This document shows, in pieces, positions 40,117 to 52,082 of a DNA stretch of 64,000 bases. Numbering within the stretch: position 1 is the first letter of the stretch; each line of letters begins with the position of its first letter. Source of the DNA: Nocardioides lacusdianchii (GTDB lineage Bacteria > Actinomycetota > Actinomycetes > Propionibacteriales > Nocardioidaceae); NCBI RefSeq assembly GCF_020102855.1, contig NZ_JADHZD010000003.1:186001-250000 (forward strand), read 5' to 3'. Position numbers and translations under genes: made by a program. The notes beneath the pieces were generated by a model. That model made no database searches, was not told the origin of the DNA, and saw nothing but the letters and a program-made list of their open reading frames with translations.

Positions 40117-40190
40117 TGCCCCGGCTGGGGTTCGAACCCAGACTGCGCGGTTTTTAAGACCGCTTCCTCTACCGGTTGGGATACCGGGGC
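40117..40190 (-). tRNA. tRNA with UAA (Leu) anticodon but short class I variable loop
   Basis: Folding the minus strand by eye gives a full cloverleaf of 74 nt: acceptor GCCCCGG/CCGGGGC with discriminator A, U8, D arm TCC/GGA with A14 and G18-G19, anticodon stem GCGGT/ACCGC, 7-nt loop CTTAAAA (U33, anticodon UAA at 40156-40154, A37), a 5-nt variable loop GCAGT, T arm CTGGG/CCCAG with loop TTCGAAC. No CCA is encoded. The anticodon reads the leucine codon UUA, yet bacterial tRNA-Leu is class II with a long variable arm, which is absent here. So it is not an ordinary tRNA-Leu. It lies 18 nt downstream of the def stop codon, on the same strand. The gene call is secure; the amino acid is not. Confidence 0.88.
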
Positions 40191-40208
40191 TGGCCTCCGG
40201 GCGACGCC

Positions 40209-40766
40209 CTAGAGGTAGGTCTTGCGAGCGTAGACCGCGTGCGCCCCGGCCGCGCGGTCGAGGAAGAGCAGGCCGTCGCAGTGGTCGATCTCGTGCTGGA
40301 GCGCTCGCGCCTCGAAGGCCTCCGCCTCGAGCTCGACCTCCTCGCCGGTGCCGGGCAGCTGGCCGCGTACGACGATGCGGCTGGGGCGCTTGACGTCGCC
40401 GGTGAAGTCCGGGACGGACATGCAGCCCTCGCGGGCCTTCTCGTTGCGGCTGCCCGAGACGACCTCGGCGTTGCAGAGCACGAAGGTGCCGTGGTGCTCG
40501 CGTGTCTTCGGGTGCTCGGAGACGTCGACGCAGAAGACCTTCACGCCCACCCCGACCTGCGGTGCGGCGAGGCCGACGCAGCCCGGCGAGACCCGCATCG
40601 TGGCGACGAGGTCGGCGGCGAGCTGCACGACCTCGGGGGCGGTGGGGTCGACGCGCTCGCCGACGGTGGACAGCACGGGCGCGGGTGCACGGACGACCTC
40701 GCGGAGCTCACCGGGCACGTCGAGCTCGGCCTCGGTCCAGTCGCGGACCCGGGGGTTGGTGGTCAT
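40209..40766 (-). CDS. def: Peptide deformylase
   Basis: A 185-residue metalloenzyme removing the N-formyl group from nascent proteins. The three motifs are present: 'CVGLAAPQVGVGVKVF' (motif I GLAAPQVG), 'REGCMSVPDFTGDV' (motif II EGCxS, metal Cys; Met replaces the usual Leu) and 'ARALQHEIDHCDGLLFLDR' (motif III HExDH). The 40-residue N-terminal extension (WTEAELDVPGELREVVRAPA) is typical of high-GC Gram-positive enzymes. It is the last protein gene of the minus-strand block that begins with mfd, starting 9 nt after the ACT protein. Confidence 0.95.
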   Translation of the reverse strand: MTTNPRVRDWTEAELDVPGELREVVRAPAPVLSTVGERVDPTAPEVVQLAADLVATMRVSPGCVGLAAPQVGVGVKVFCVDVSEHPKTREHHGTFVLCNAEVVSGSRNEKAREGCMSVPDFTGDVKRPSRIVVRGQLPGTGEEVELEAEAFEARALQHEIDHCDGLLFLDRAAGAHAVYARKTYL

Positions 40767-40775
40767 CGGTGCGGC

Positions 40776-41294
40776 TCAGAGCTCGTCGGTCTCGGCGGCG
40801 CGCAGCGTCACGCCGACGCCGAGGTCCGCAGCGACCGTCGCGAGGTCGCGCTCCACGGCGGAGGCGTCCGCGCCCGCCGGCAGGTCGACCTCGGCGACGA
40901 GGAGGTAGAGGTCCCCGGCGAGGCGCGTGGTGAGGTCGGTGATGTTGCCACCGACGCCGGCGATCACCGCGACGACCGCGGAGACGATGCCGGGCCGGTC
41001 GCCACCGTGGACGGACAGGATCCACGACGTGCCGTCGGCGCTCGCGGCCTCCTCTGCAGGCACCTCGCGCACGGTCACCGTGAGGCTGCCGTCGGCGGTC
41101 AGGGGCGCGAGGGCGGACTCGATCGCCTCGTCTCCGGCCTCGCCCGCACAGATCAGCGTCATCGCGAAGTGGCCGCGCAGCAGCGTCATCGTCGAGTCCT
41201 CGAGGTTGAGGCCGAGGCCGGCGAGCCTGTCGGTGGTCTCGGCGATGATGCCGGGACGGTCGTGGCCGAGGACGGTGATGGCGTGGAGGGTCAC
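40776..41294 (-). CDS. Tandem ACT-domain protein (GcvR-like)
   Basis: A 172-residue protein made of two ACT domains: residues 1-80 ('LHAITVLGHDRPGIIAETTDRLAGLGLNLEDS', in part) and residues 88-165 ('WILSVHGGDRPGIVSAVVAVI', 'GGNITDLTTRLAGDLYLLVAEVDLP', in part). The DRPGI motifs mark amino-acid-binding loops. The architecture matches GcvR, which controls glycine cleavage in E. coli, but no DNA-binding partner is nearby, so an amino acid sensor role is all that can be said. GTG at 41294 is 4 nt after the udgB stop. Confidence 0.85.
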   Translation of the reverse strand: MTLHAITVLGHDRPGIIAETTDRLAGLGLNLEDSTMTLLRGHFAMTLICAGEAGDEAIESALAPLTADGSLTVTVREVPAEEAASADGTSWILSVHGGDRPGIVSAVVAVIAGVGGNITDLTTRLAGDLYLLVAEVDLPAGADASAVERDLATVAADLGVGVTLRAAETDEL

Positions 41295-41298
41295 GCGG

Positions 41299-42111
41299 TC
41301 ATTCTGTCAGCGCCCGCGCCCGCTCGAAGACCTCGTCCGTCATCTCGCGGGTGAGGCGTCCGGTGTAGGTGTTGTGCGGGGAGGGGTGGTAGCAGCCGAC
41401 GAGGGTCACCGCGCCCAGCACGACCTCGGCCCCGTGCCCGAACTTCGGCCGCCGCTCCGGCGCGGGGGCGCCTGCCGCGACCAATGAGCGGACGGCTCCG
41501 TCCCAGCCGAAGGAGCCGAGCGCGACGACCGCGCGCACGCTCGGCAGCAGCGCCAGCTCGGCGGCGATCCAGGGGGCGCAGGTGTCGCGCTCGATCGCGG
41601 TCGGCTTGTTCTCGGGCGGGGCGCAGCGCACGGTCGCGATCATCCGGGCGTCCAGGAGGCGCTGGCCGTCGCCGGCGTGCTCGCTCGTGGGCTGGCTCGC
41701 CCAGCCGGTGCGGTGCAGGCTGGCGAAGAGCCAGTCGGCGCTCGGATCACCGGTGAAGATGCGGCCGGTCCGGTTGCCGCCGTTGGCGGCGGGCGCGAGG
41801 CCGACGATCAGGAGCGACGGGTCGGGGTCGCCCCAGCCCGGGATCGGCCGGCCCCAGTAGGGCTGGTCGGCGAACGACGCCCGCTTGGCGACGGCCACGT
41901 CCTCGCGCCACTGCACGAGCCGCGGGCAGGCCGCGCACACGCTCACCCGCGCGTCGAGCTCACCGAGGTCGTCGGTGCGCGCGAGACGGCGTACGTCGTC
42001 GGCGTCGCGCGCGACCGGGGTGCGGGGCCGCGCCGGGTCGTCGGGCCAGCCGGTGCCGGGCGAGACGGGACTGCCGAACTCCTCCCCCGTGACCGGGTGC
42101 GGGAGCGTCAT
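41299..42111 (-). CDS. udgB: Family 5 uracil-DNA glycosylase (UdgB type)
   Basis: A 270-residue DNA repair enzyme. It has Fe-S-type cysteines in 'VSVCAACPRLVQWRED', motif A 'IVGLAPAANGGNRTGRIFTGDPS', in part as 'GLAPAANGGNRTGRIFTGD', 'MIATVRCAPPENKP' with a further Cys, and motif C 'VGCYHPSPHNTYTG' (HPSPxNT). The Ala-Ala-Asn in motif A, with no polar catalytic Asp/Asn at the family 1/4 position, is typical of UDGb, which removes uracil, hypoxanthine and xanthine. ATG at 42111 overlaps the ppx stop (ATGA). Confidence 0.9.
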   Translation of the reverse strand: MTLPHPVTGEEFGSPVSPGTGWPDDPARPRTPVARDADDVRRLARTDDLGELDARVSVCAACPRLVQWREDVAVAKRASFADQPYWGRPIPGWGDPDPSLLIVGLAPAANGGNRTGRIFTGDPSADWLFASLHRTGWASQPTSEHAGDGQRLLDARMIATVRCAPPENKPTAIERDTCAPWIAAELALLPSVRAVVALGSFGWDGAVRSLVAAGAPAPERRPKFGHGAEVVLGAVTLVGCYHPSPHNTYTGRLTREMTDEVFERARALTE

Positions 42112-43028
42112 CGGCCGATGGCCGCGGCCATGCCGTGCAGGATGTCAGCCTCGGAGACCAGGTGCTCCGGCACCGGCACCCGCGCCAGGATGCGGCTCCA
42201 GATCAGTGCCCCGGCGCCGATCACGTCGGCGCGGCCGGGGTGCATGAAGGGAAGTGCGCGGCGCTCCTCGACCGTCATCGCCAGCAGGCGGTCGACGTGG
42301 GCCATCGTGCGGTCGTTGGACAGCACCGCGCCGTCGAAGGCGTCGCGGTCGTAGGAGCCGAGGGCGAGGACACCGCAGGCGATCGTCTTGATGGTGCCGG
42401 AGGTGCCGATGGCGGTGCGGGTGCGCCCGAGGTCGACGCCGCAGTCGTCGAGGTGGCGGTCGATGTCGGCGACGCAGGCGGCGACCTCGGCCCGGGTGGG
42501 CGGGTCGCTGTGCAGGTGGCGCTCGTGGAGCCGGACCGACCCGATGTCCATCGAGACGGACTGCCGCGCGCTCCCCTCCCCCAGCACCAGCTCGGTCGAG
42601 CCGCCGCCGATGTCGACCACCAGCACCGGCTCGGCCGGCGTCGGGTCCTGCGCGGCGATGGCCCCGGCGAAGACCAGTGCGGCCTCCTCGTCGCCCGACA
42701 GCACCTCGGGCTCGACGCCGAGGCGACGGCGTACGCCCTCGCGGAAGACGTCGGCGTTGCTCGCGTCGCGGCTCGCCGACGTGGCGCAGAAACGCACCCG
42801 GGCGGGATCCACGCCGTGCTCGCGGATCACCGCGGCGAACTCGTCGACCGCGGCGAACGTGCGCTCGAGCGCCTCGTCGGCCAGCACGCCGGTCCGGTCG
42901 ACGTCCTGCCCGAGGCGTACGACGCGGGAGTCGCGCAGCACCACGTCGAGCGTGCCGTCGGCGCGCACGTGGCCGATCAACACCTTGATCGAGTTGGTCC
43001 CGCAGTCGATGGCCGCGACGGTGCTCAT
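42108..43028 (-). CDS. ppx: Ppx/GppA family exopolyphosphatase
   Basis: A 306-residue actin-fold phosphatase. 'VAAIDCGTNSIKVLIG' (phosphate 1), 'SGDEEAALVFAGAIAA', 'PVLVVDIGGGSTELVLGEG' (phosphate 2) and 'AIGTSGTIKTIACGV' match short actinobacterial Ppx (Ppx1/Rv1026-like, about 310-340 aa), which hydrolyse polyphosphate or pppGpp. It lacks the C-terminal HD-like domains of E. coli Ppx. ATG at 43028 follows CACAAT plus 6 nt. The 31-bp repeat array lies directly upstream, so ppx may be expressed separately from the DUF501 gene despite the shared strand. Confidence 0.9.
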   Translation of the reverse strand: MSTVAAIDCGTNSIKVLIGHVRADGTLDVVLRDSRVVRLGQDVDRTGVLADEALERTFAAVDEFAAVIREHGVDPARVRFCATSASRDASNADVFREGVRRRLGVEPEVLSGDEEAALVFAGAIAAQDPTPAEPVLVVDIGGGSTELVLGEGSARQSVSMDIGSVRLHERHLHSDPPTRAEVAACVADIDRHLDDCGVDLGRTRTAIGTSGTIKTIACGVLALGSYDRDAFDGAVLSNDRTMAHVDRLLAMTVEERRALPFMHPGRADVIGAGALIWSRILARVPVPEHLVSEADILHGMAAAIGR

Positions 43029-43034
43029 GCGCCC

Positions 43035-43040
43035 ATTGTG
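43035..43040 (-). promoter_or_regulatory. -10-like element (CACAAT) for leaderless ppx
   Basis: Minus-strand CACAAT, 6 nt (GGGCGC), ATG at 43028. It is separated by only 2 bp from the end of the repeat array. Confidence 0.4.
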
Positions 43041-43042
43041 CC

Positions 43043-43227
43043 GACCGGGCACTTCGTGGCGCACAGAAGGCTCGACCGGGCACTTTCTTGCGCTGGAGGG
43101 CACGCCCCGACGAAACGAAGTGCCCGGTCAGCGCCTGGCAGCGAAACGAAGTGCCCGGTCAGCGCCCCGCAGCGCGACGAAGTGCCCGGTCAGCGCCTGG
43201 CAGCGCGACGAAGTGCCCGGTCAGCGC
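43043..43227. repeat. 31-bp-period tandem and inverted repeat array between DUF501 gene and ppx
   Basis: Six copies of a 15-bp core. On the + strand two copies read GACCGGGCACTTCGT-like (from 43043 and 43074) and four read the complement ACGAAGTGCCCGGTC (43115-43129, 43146-43160, 43177-43191, 43208-43222). Starts within each orientation are exactly 31 bp apart. The 16-bp spacers of the four inverted copies are nearly identical (AGCGCCTGGCAGCGCG type), so this is a tandem repeat, not CRISPR. The two forward copies can pair with the inverted ones to form long hairpins. The stop codon of the DUF501 gene (43221-43223) lies inside the last copy. Confidence 0.9.
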
Positions 43228-43796
43228 GGGGAGGAGTCCGGGCGCTCGACACATGGCCCGGACGACCACCACTCGCCGAGGGCGTCGAGCACCTCGTCGC
43301 CGAGCGGGTTCACGCCGCGGCCCATGGCCAGCGACTGGCCGGCCAGGACGTGGAGGCACTTGACCCGGTCGGGCATGCCGCCGGCGGAGATGCCCTCGAT
43401 CTCGGGGACGTCGAGGCCAGCGCGCTCGCCGACCTCGGCGCGGAACTCGAGGTAGCGCTCGTGCGCGGCACGATAGGCCGCTGCGAGCTCCTCGTCGGCG
43501 CCGAGGCGCTCCTCCATCTCCTTCATCACGTGCGACCCCTCGAGCGTGCCGATGCGCGAGGCTGCGCGCGGGCAGGTGAGGTAGAAGGTGGTGGGGAACG
43601 GCGTGCCGTCGGGCAGGCGCGGCTCGGTGGTGACGACGTCGGGGTTGCCGCAGGGGCAACGGTGGCCGACCGCGTCGATGCCGCGGGGCCGACGCTTGAG
43701 CTGGGCCTGGATGGCCGCCTCGTCGTCGGCGTCGATGCGGGGGTTGTCGCGGTGGACCACGCCCGGCTCGTGCGGGGGAACGTCCTTGTGGGTCAC
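43221..43796 (-). CDS. DUF501 domain protein
   Basis: A 191-residue protein. 'IQAQLKRRPRGIDAVGHRCPCGNPDVVTTEP', in part as 'RRPRGIDAVGHRCPCGNPDV', 'PFPTTFYLTCPRAASRIGTLEGS' (in part) and 'AGGMPDRVKCLHVLAGQSLAMG' are the DUF501 hallmarks, with Cys residues that may bind a metal. It occurs between the divIC/eno genes and ppx in many actinobacteria, as in Rv1023-Rv1026. Function unknown. GTG at 43796 overlaps the divIC stop (GTGA). The C terminus 'VERPDSSPR' and stop run into the repeat array. Confidence 0.88.
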   Translation of the reverse strand: MTHKDVPPHEPGVVHRDNPRIDADDEAAIQAQLKRRPRGIDAVGHRCPCGNPDVVTTEPRLPDGTPFPTTFYLTCPRAASRIGTLEGSHVMKEMEERLGADEELAAAYRAAHERYLEFRAEVGERAGLDVPEIEGISAGGMPDRVKCLHVLAGQSLAMGRGVNPLGDEVLDALGEWWSSGPCVERPDSSPR

Positions 43797-44425
43797 TGCT
43801 GGGTCCCGTCGATCAGCTCGGCCGGCTCCGGGTCCGGCGGGGGTGGGTTGCCGGCGAGCTCGACCGACTCCCATGCGGCGGTCCACCAGGCCTTCGGCAC
43901 GGTCCGGATCACCTCGTCGGGGTCGTTGAGGCTCGCCTGGGCCTCGAGCGGCCTGCCGTCGACGCCGATGACCTCGAAGCCGGACTCGCCGGGCATCAGG
44001 TAGCCGAAGCGGGCCCGGGCCTGCGCCTTGACGTACGCCGGGTCGTCCCAGCGCCGCTTCTCGCGCTCGAGCTGGTCGATGCTGGCCTCGCGCTCGGCGA
44101 TCTGCACCTTCAGGTCACCGATGTGGGAGCGCTGCTGGAGGTAGGCCCGCAGCGACGAGGCGTAGGACACCGTGAGCACGGCCAGCACCAGCACCAGCAC
44201 CGCCGCCCGCCCGGTGAACCGGGGTCGACGCGGGCCCGCGACAGGGCGCGCCTGCATGGACGTGGAGTCGGACGTGGAGTCGGACCGGGAGTCGGACCGC
44301 GGGTCGGGCGTACGGCTGCCGGGCGTGCGCGCCCCGGTCCGCGGCCGGGAGCCGCGGGCACCGGGGTGCGAGCTGCCAGGTCCACTGCCCGGCCCGTTGC
44401 GCGGAGATCGGCGCTGGGAAGGCAT
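43793..44425 (-). CDS. divIC: DivIC/FtsB-type septum formation initiator
   Basis: A 210-residue bitopic membrane protein. The N-terminal 70 residues are a disordered cytoplasmic tail rich in Arg/Ser/Pro with a short SDSTSDSTS repeat. One transmembrane helix ('AAVLVLVLAVLTVSYASSL') is followed by a coiled coil ('QQRSHIGDLKVQIAEREASI') and the DivIC motif 'RWDDPAYVKAQARARFGYLMPGE', in part as 'DDPAYVKAQARARFGYLMP'. FtsB/DivIC joins FtsL and FtsQ in the divisome. It lies 18 nt after eno on the same strand, the standard actinobacterial order. Confidence 0.9.
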   Translation of the reverse strand: MPSQRRSPRNGPGSGPGSSHPGARGSRPRTGARTPGSRTPDPRSDSRSDSTSDSTSMQARPVAGPRRPRFTGRAAVLVLVLAVLTVSYASSLRAYLQQRSHIGDLKVQIAEREASIDQLEREKRRWDDPAYVKAQARARFGYLMPGESGFEVIGVDGRPLEAQASLNDPDEVIRTVPKAWWTAAWESVELAGNPPPPDPEPAELIDGTQQ

Positions 44426-44443
44426 GCGCCCCAGTCTGCCTGC

Positions 44444-45763
<1,320 letters not shown>

Positions 45764-45801
45764 CTAGCCACGTCGGCGCCCGGCGTCGTGGGGTGTCCGG
45801 G

Positions 45802-47118
45802 TCAGCGCACGTAGCGCGCGACCCGCGGTGCGGTCTGCTTGATCACCCGGGTGTTGTCGGTGTTGTCGTTGTCGGCCAGCGGCTGGCCGCCGTAGGTGTT
45901 GGTGGGGCTGGAGAACCACGGGATCCGCACGCACGAGTAGTTGCCCGCGTCGACGCACGGGTCGTAGTAGCCCATCACCGAGATGTAGTTGCCGGCCGGG
46001 TTGGCGAAGCCACGGGCGTAGGGGACGCGCGAGGCACGCGTGACGCCGGGGTAGGAGAAGTGGTCGGCGCCGAGGTTGTGGCCGATCTCGTGGGTGGCCA
46101 CGAGGTAGGGCAGGCACCCCACGCGGGTCACCGAGGCGCCGGCGAGCGGCGAGGCCTGGCGCGGGGTGAGCGGGATGAGGCCCCCGCCGCAGATCCCGGT
46201 GGTCGGGCCGGTGGTGAGGAGGTGGACGATGTCGCCGCCCTTCTTGCGACGCACCCGCTGCAGGTTGTCGAAGTGGCCGTCGCGCGGGCGGCCGACGCGG
46301 AAGGCGTCCTTGACCGCGTCCTTGCTCTCCTTGCCGCGGGCCTTGACCAGGCCGCGGTAGCGGACACTCGCCTTGATCCCGGAGTTCGACAGCGCCTCGT
46401 TGGTCTGCGCGACCACGAGGACGGCGGCCGCCTTCAGCGCCTCCTTGCTCCCGGCCTCGGCCTTGGCGCCGGCGGTGTAGCCGAACATCACGCCGATCCT
46501 CACCCGCCGCGCACGCCGCTCGGCCGTGCCTGCGCCAGCGCCGGCGCGCGGGGCGACCCCAGCCGTACGCGTACGCGCGACGACGCCCGCGGAGTCGTCG
46601 CCGTCGAGGCCCTCGCGGTCCGCCAGCTCGGTCCACCAGTAGCGCCCGCCGCCCGCGCCGGTGAGCGACCACAGCCCGTCGGGCGAGACGAGCGAGCCAC
46701 GGAAGGTGCCGTCGACCTCGACCAGCGTGAACGAGGCGAGGTCCTCGCCGGGCACCCGTCCGCTCCAGGCGGTGAAGCCCGGCGCGCTCGCGACGTCGCC
46801 GATGCGTACGACGGTGCTGCCCGACGTCCCCGGGAGGGCGAGGCGCTGCCCGTCGGCCACCCGCGGCAGCGCGTCGGTGTCGAGCTCCACGAGCTGGTGG
46901 CGCCCCGACAGACCTGCCCGCTCGCCGCTCGCGCGGGCGGTGATGGCCACCTCGGAGAGCAGCGGTCGCGCCGGCGCCGCGGCACCGGACCGCTCCCCCG
47001 ACCGCTCCCGTGCCTCGGCCGGCGTGGCGGTGGCCGCGCCGGCGAGCGCTGACGCGACGAGCGCGAGCAGCCCGAGGGCGAGGGCAGGACGGCGTCGGGC
47101 AGTGGCGAGTCGACTCAT
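45802..47118 (-). CDS. Secreted reprolysin-like zinc metalloprotease
   Basis: A 438-residue exported protein. The signal peptide is at residues 1-35 (RPALALGLLALVASALAGAATATPA). A propeptide-like region follows, then a metzincin domain from about residue 210 ('RRVRIGVMFGYTAGAKAEAG'). The zinc motif is 'VATHEIGHNLGADHFS' (HExxHxxGxxH) and the Met-turn is 'GNYISVMGYYD'. Paired Cys residues flank the active site. It belongs to the M12B/M72-like reprolysin group. The gene interrupts the conserved eno-mazG block. ATG at 47118 was chosen for the signal peptide. Confidence 0.9.
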   Translation of the reverse strand: MSRLATARRRPALALGLLALVASALAGAATATPAEARERSGERSGAAAPARPLLSEVAITARASGERAGLSGRHQLVELDTDALPRVADGQRLALPGTSGSTVVRIGDVASAPGFTAWSGRVPGEDLASFTLVEVDGTFRGSLVSPDGLWSLTGAGGGRYWWTELADREGLDGDDSAGVVARTRTAGVAPRAGAGAGTAERRARRVRIGVMFGYTAGAKAEAGSKEALKAAAVLVVAQTNEALSNSGIKASVRYRGLVKARGKESKDAVKDAFRVGRPRDGHFDNLQRVRRKKGGDIVHLLTTGPTTGICGGGLIPLTPRQASPLAGASVTRVGCLPYLVATHEIGHNLGADHFSYPGVTRASRVPYARGFANPAGNYISVMGYYDPCVDAGNYSCVRIPWFSSPTNTYGGQPLADNDNTDNTRVIKQTAPRVARYVR

Positions 47119-47147
47119 GCAGGGCACCTACCGCTCCGGCCCGCGAC

Positions 47148-47588
47148 TCAAACCTCTCCGGGCTCCCGGGCGTGCGCTGCCTTCTCGGCCGCCGCTGCCT
47201 TCTCCGCCTTCTCCGCGGCCTTGGCCGCGTTCCACAGCGTCAGCACCTCGGCCGCGTCGACCGCGACCGCGTCGCCGAACACGTGCGGGTTGCGGCGCTC
47301 CATCTTCGCGATGACCCCGCGGGCCACGTCGTCGAGCGTGAAGTGACCCGCCTCCTCGGCGATCACCGCGTGGATGACCACCTGCAGGAGCAGGTCGCCG
47401 AGCTCGTCGCACAGCGCCGCGGGGTCACCGGACTCGATGGCCTCGACCACCTCCTCGGCCTCCTCGCGGACAAAGGGGACGAGCGAGGTGTGGGTCTGCT
47501 CGCGCTTCCAGGCGCACTCCCGCCGCAGGAGGCGCATCTGTTCCGCGAAGGCCTCCATCGGCGAGTCCTGCCCGTCGACCTCCGTCAC
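47148..47588 (-). CDS. mazG: MazG-family nucleotide pyrophosphohydrolase (short form)
   Basis: A 146-residue protein with one MazG domain: 'LRRECAWKREQTHTSLVPFVREEAEEVVEAI' (in part; metal-binding EExxE), 'ALCDELGDLLLQVVIHAVIAEE' (ExxD) and 'RRNPHVFGDAVAVDAAEVLTLWNAAK'. E. coli MazG has two such domains and mycobacterial MazG an extra N-terminal region, so this is a trimmed form. The C terminus is an Ala/Lys/Glu-rich helix (AEKAEKAAAAEKAAHA). It hydrolyses non-canonical or damaged NTPs. The order mfd, lipoprotein, mazG, eno is conserved in actinobacteria. Confidence 0.9.
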   Translation of the reverse strand: MTEVDGQDSPMEAFAEQMRLLRRECAWKREQTHTSLVPFVREEAEEVVEAIESGDPAALCDELGDLLLQVVIHAVIAEEAGHFTLDDVARGVIAKMERRNPHVFGDAVAVDAAEVLTLWNAAKAAEKAEKAAAAEKAAHAREPGEV

Positions 47589-47601
47589 GACGACGGTCCG
47601 C

Positions 47602-48294
47602 TCAGCCGCAGCGGTGGGTGAGCGGGAGCGTGCGCGCGAAGGCGGGGTCGGGCTCGGTCGACAGGCCGGCCTTCGCCGTCTCGCCGACAGCGACGGAGGT
47701 GTTGGTGTCGATCGGGGTCAGCACGCCGTCCACGCTCTCGAGGCCGTAGCGCGGGTCGATCTCGATGCCGTTGGCGTCCGGCCACTGGTTGAACACGTCC
47801 ACCCCGGCCTGGGTGACCTCGTCAGTGGTCGGCTCGGTGACGCCGCGGTCGGCGAGGACGATCTCGCCGATCTGGTTCACGATATCGGTGGCGAGCGCGT
47901 TGGCCGAGGTGAGCTCGACGTAGGTGTCCTGCGCCTCCTCCGGCATGGTGGCGGCCGTGCGGCTGCGCTGGGCCACGTCGTTGGCGTAGCCCGAGCCCGG
48001 CTCGACGCCGTACTCGTCGGCGATCTCCATCGCCTGCGCGCGCAGCGTCATCAGCTGGACGGTGCCCTGACGCACGAAGCTCATCGGCAGGACGGTGTTC
48101 TGGGCGGCGAACTGGTCACCGAGCGCGGTGCACATCTTCGCAGCGGCCGCGTCGACCTCGCGGACCGTGAGCTCCGCGTCGCCGACCTTGACCGCCACCC
48201 CCGGGGAGGCGCTGCCGCAGCCGGTCAGCAGCACGCCGGACAGGCCCACGGCCAGCCAGGTCGGCACGGCCGTCATCAGGCGGGACTTGCTCAC
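47602..48294 (-). CDS. SurA-N-like lipoprotein
   Basis: A 230-residue exported lipoprotein. The signal peptide ends in the lipobox 'GVLLTGCGSASPG' (Cys at about residue 26). 'VAVKVGDAELTVREVDAAAAKMC' (in part) and 'VRQGTVQLMTLRAQAMEIADEYGVEPG' (in part) match the SurA N-terminal chaperone domain; no parvulin PPIase domain follows. It probably assists folding or trafficking of secreted proteins. GTG at 48294 is 4 nt after the mfd stop. Confidence 0.82.
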   Translation of the reverse strand: MSKSRLMTAVPTWLAVGLSGVLLTGCGSASPGVAVKVGDAELTVREVDAAAAKMCTALGDQFAAQNTVLPMSFVRQGTVQLMTLRAQAMEIADEYGVEPGSGYANDVAQRSRTAATMPEEAQDTYVELTSANALATDIVNQIGEIVLADRGVTEPTTDEVTQAGVDVFNQWPDANGIEIDPRYGLESVDGVLTPIDTNTSVAVGETAKAGLSTEPDPAFARTLPLTHRCG

Positions 48295-48298
48295 GGGG

Positions 48299-51856
<3,558 letters not shown>

Positions 51857-52082
51857 CGGGATCCCTTCGAGAGCGCGCGTGAGAGCCCCACGGACGAGCG
51901 GGTGGGGGGAGGGTGAAAGTCTACGGGGGCTGCCCGACACGGGTGCGCGGGGGAACAAGGGGAACCGACGGCCTCGATCAGGGGGTTTGTCCCACGCGTC
52001 ACGGGGGTAGCAGGCACACAGCGTCCGGCGCCCGAGCGTCGGACGACATCGAACGTCCACCTTGAAGGGAAACAACGGGGAC

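Noticed and set aside
43043..43227. CRISPR-like regular spacing of a 15-bp core
   Set aside because: The 16-bp spacers are nearly identical, copies occur in both orientations, and no cas gene is near. It is a tandem/inverted repeat.
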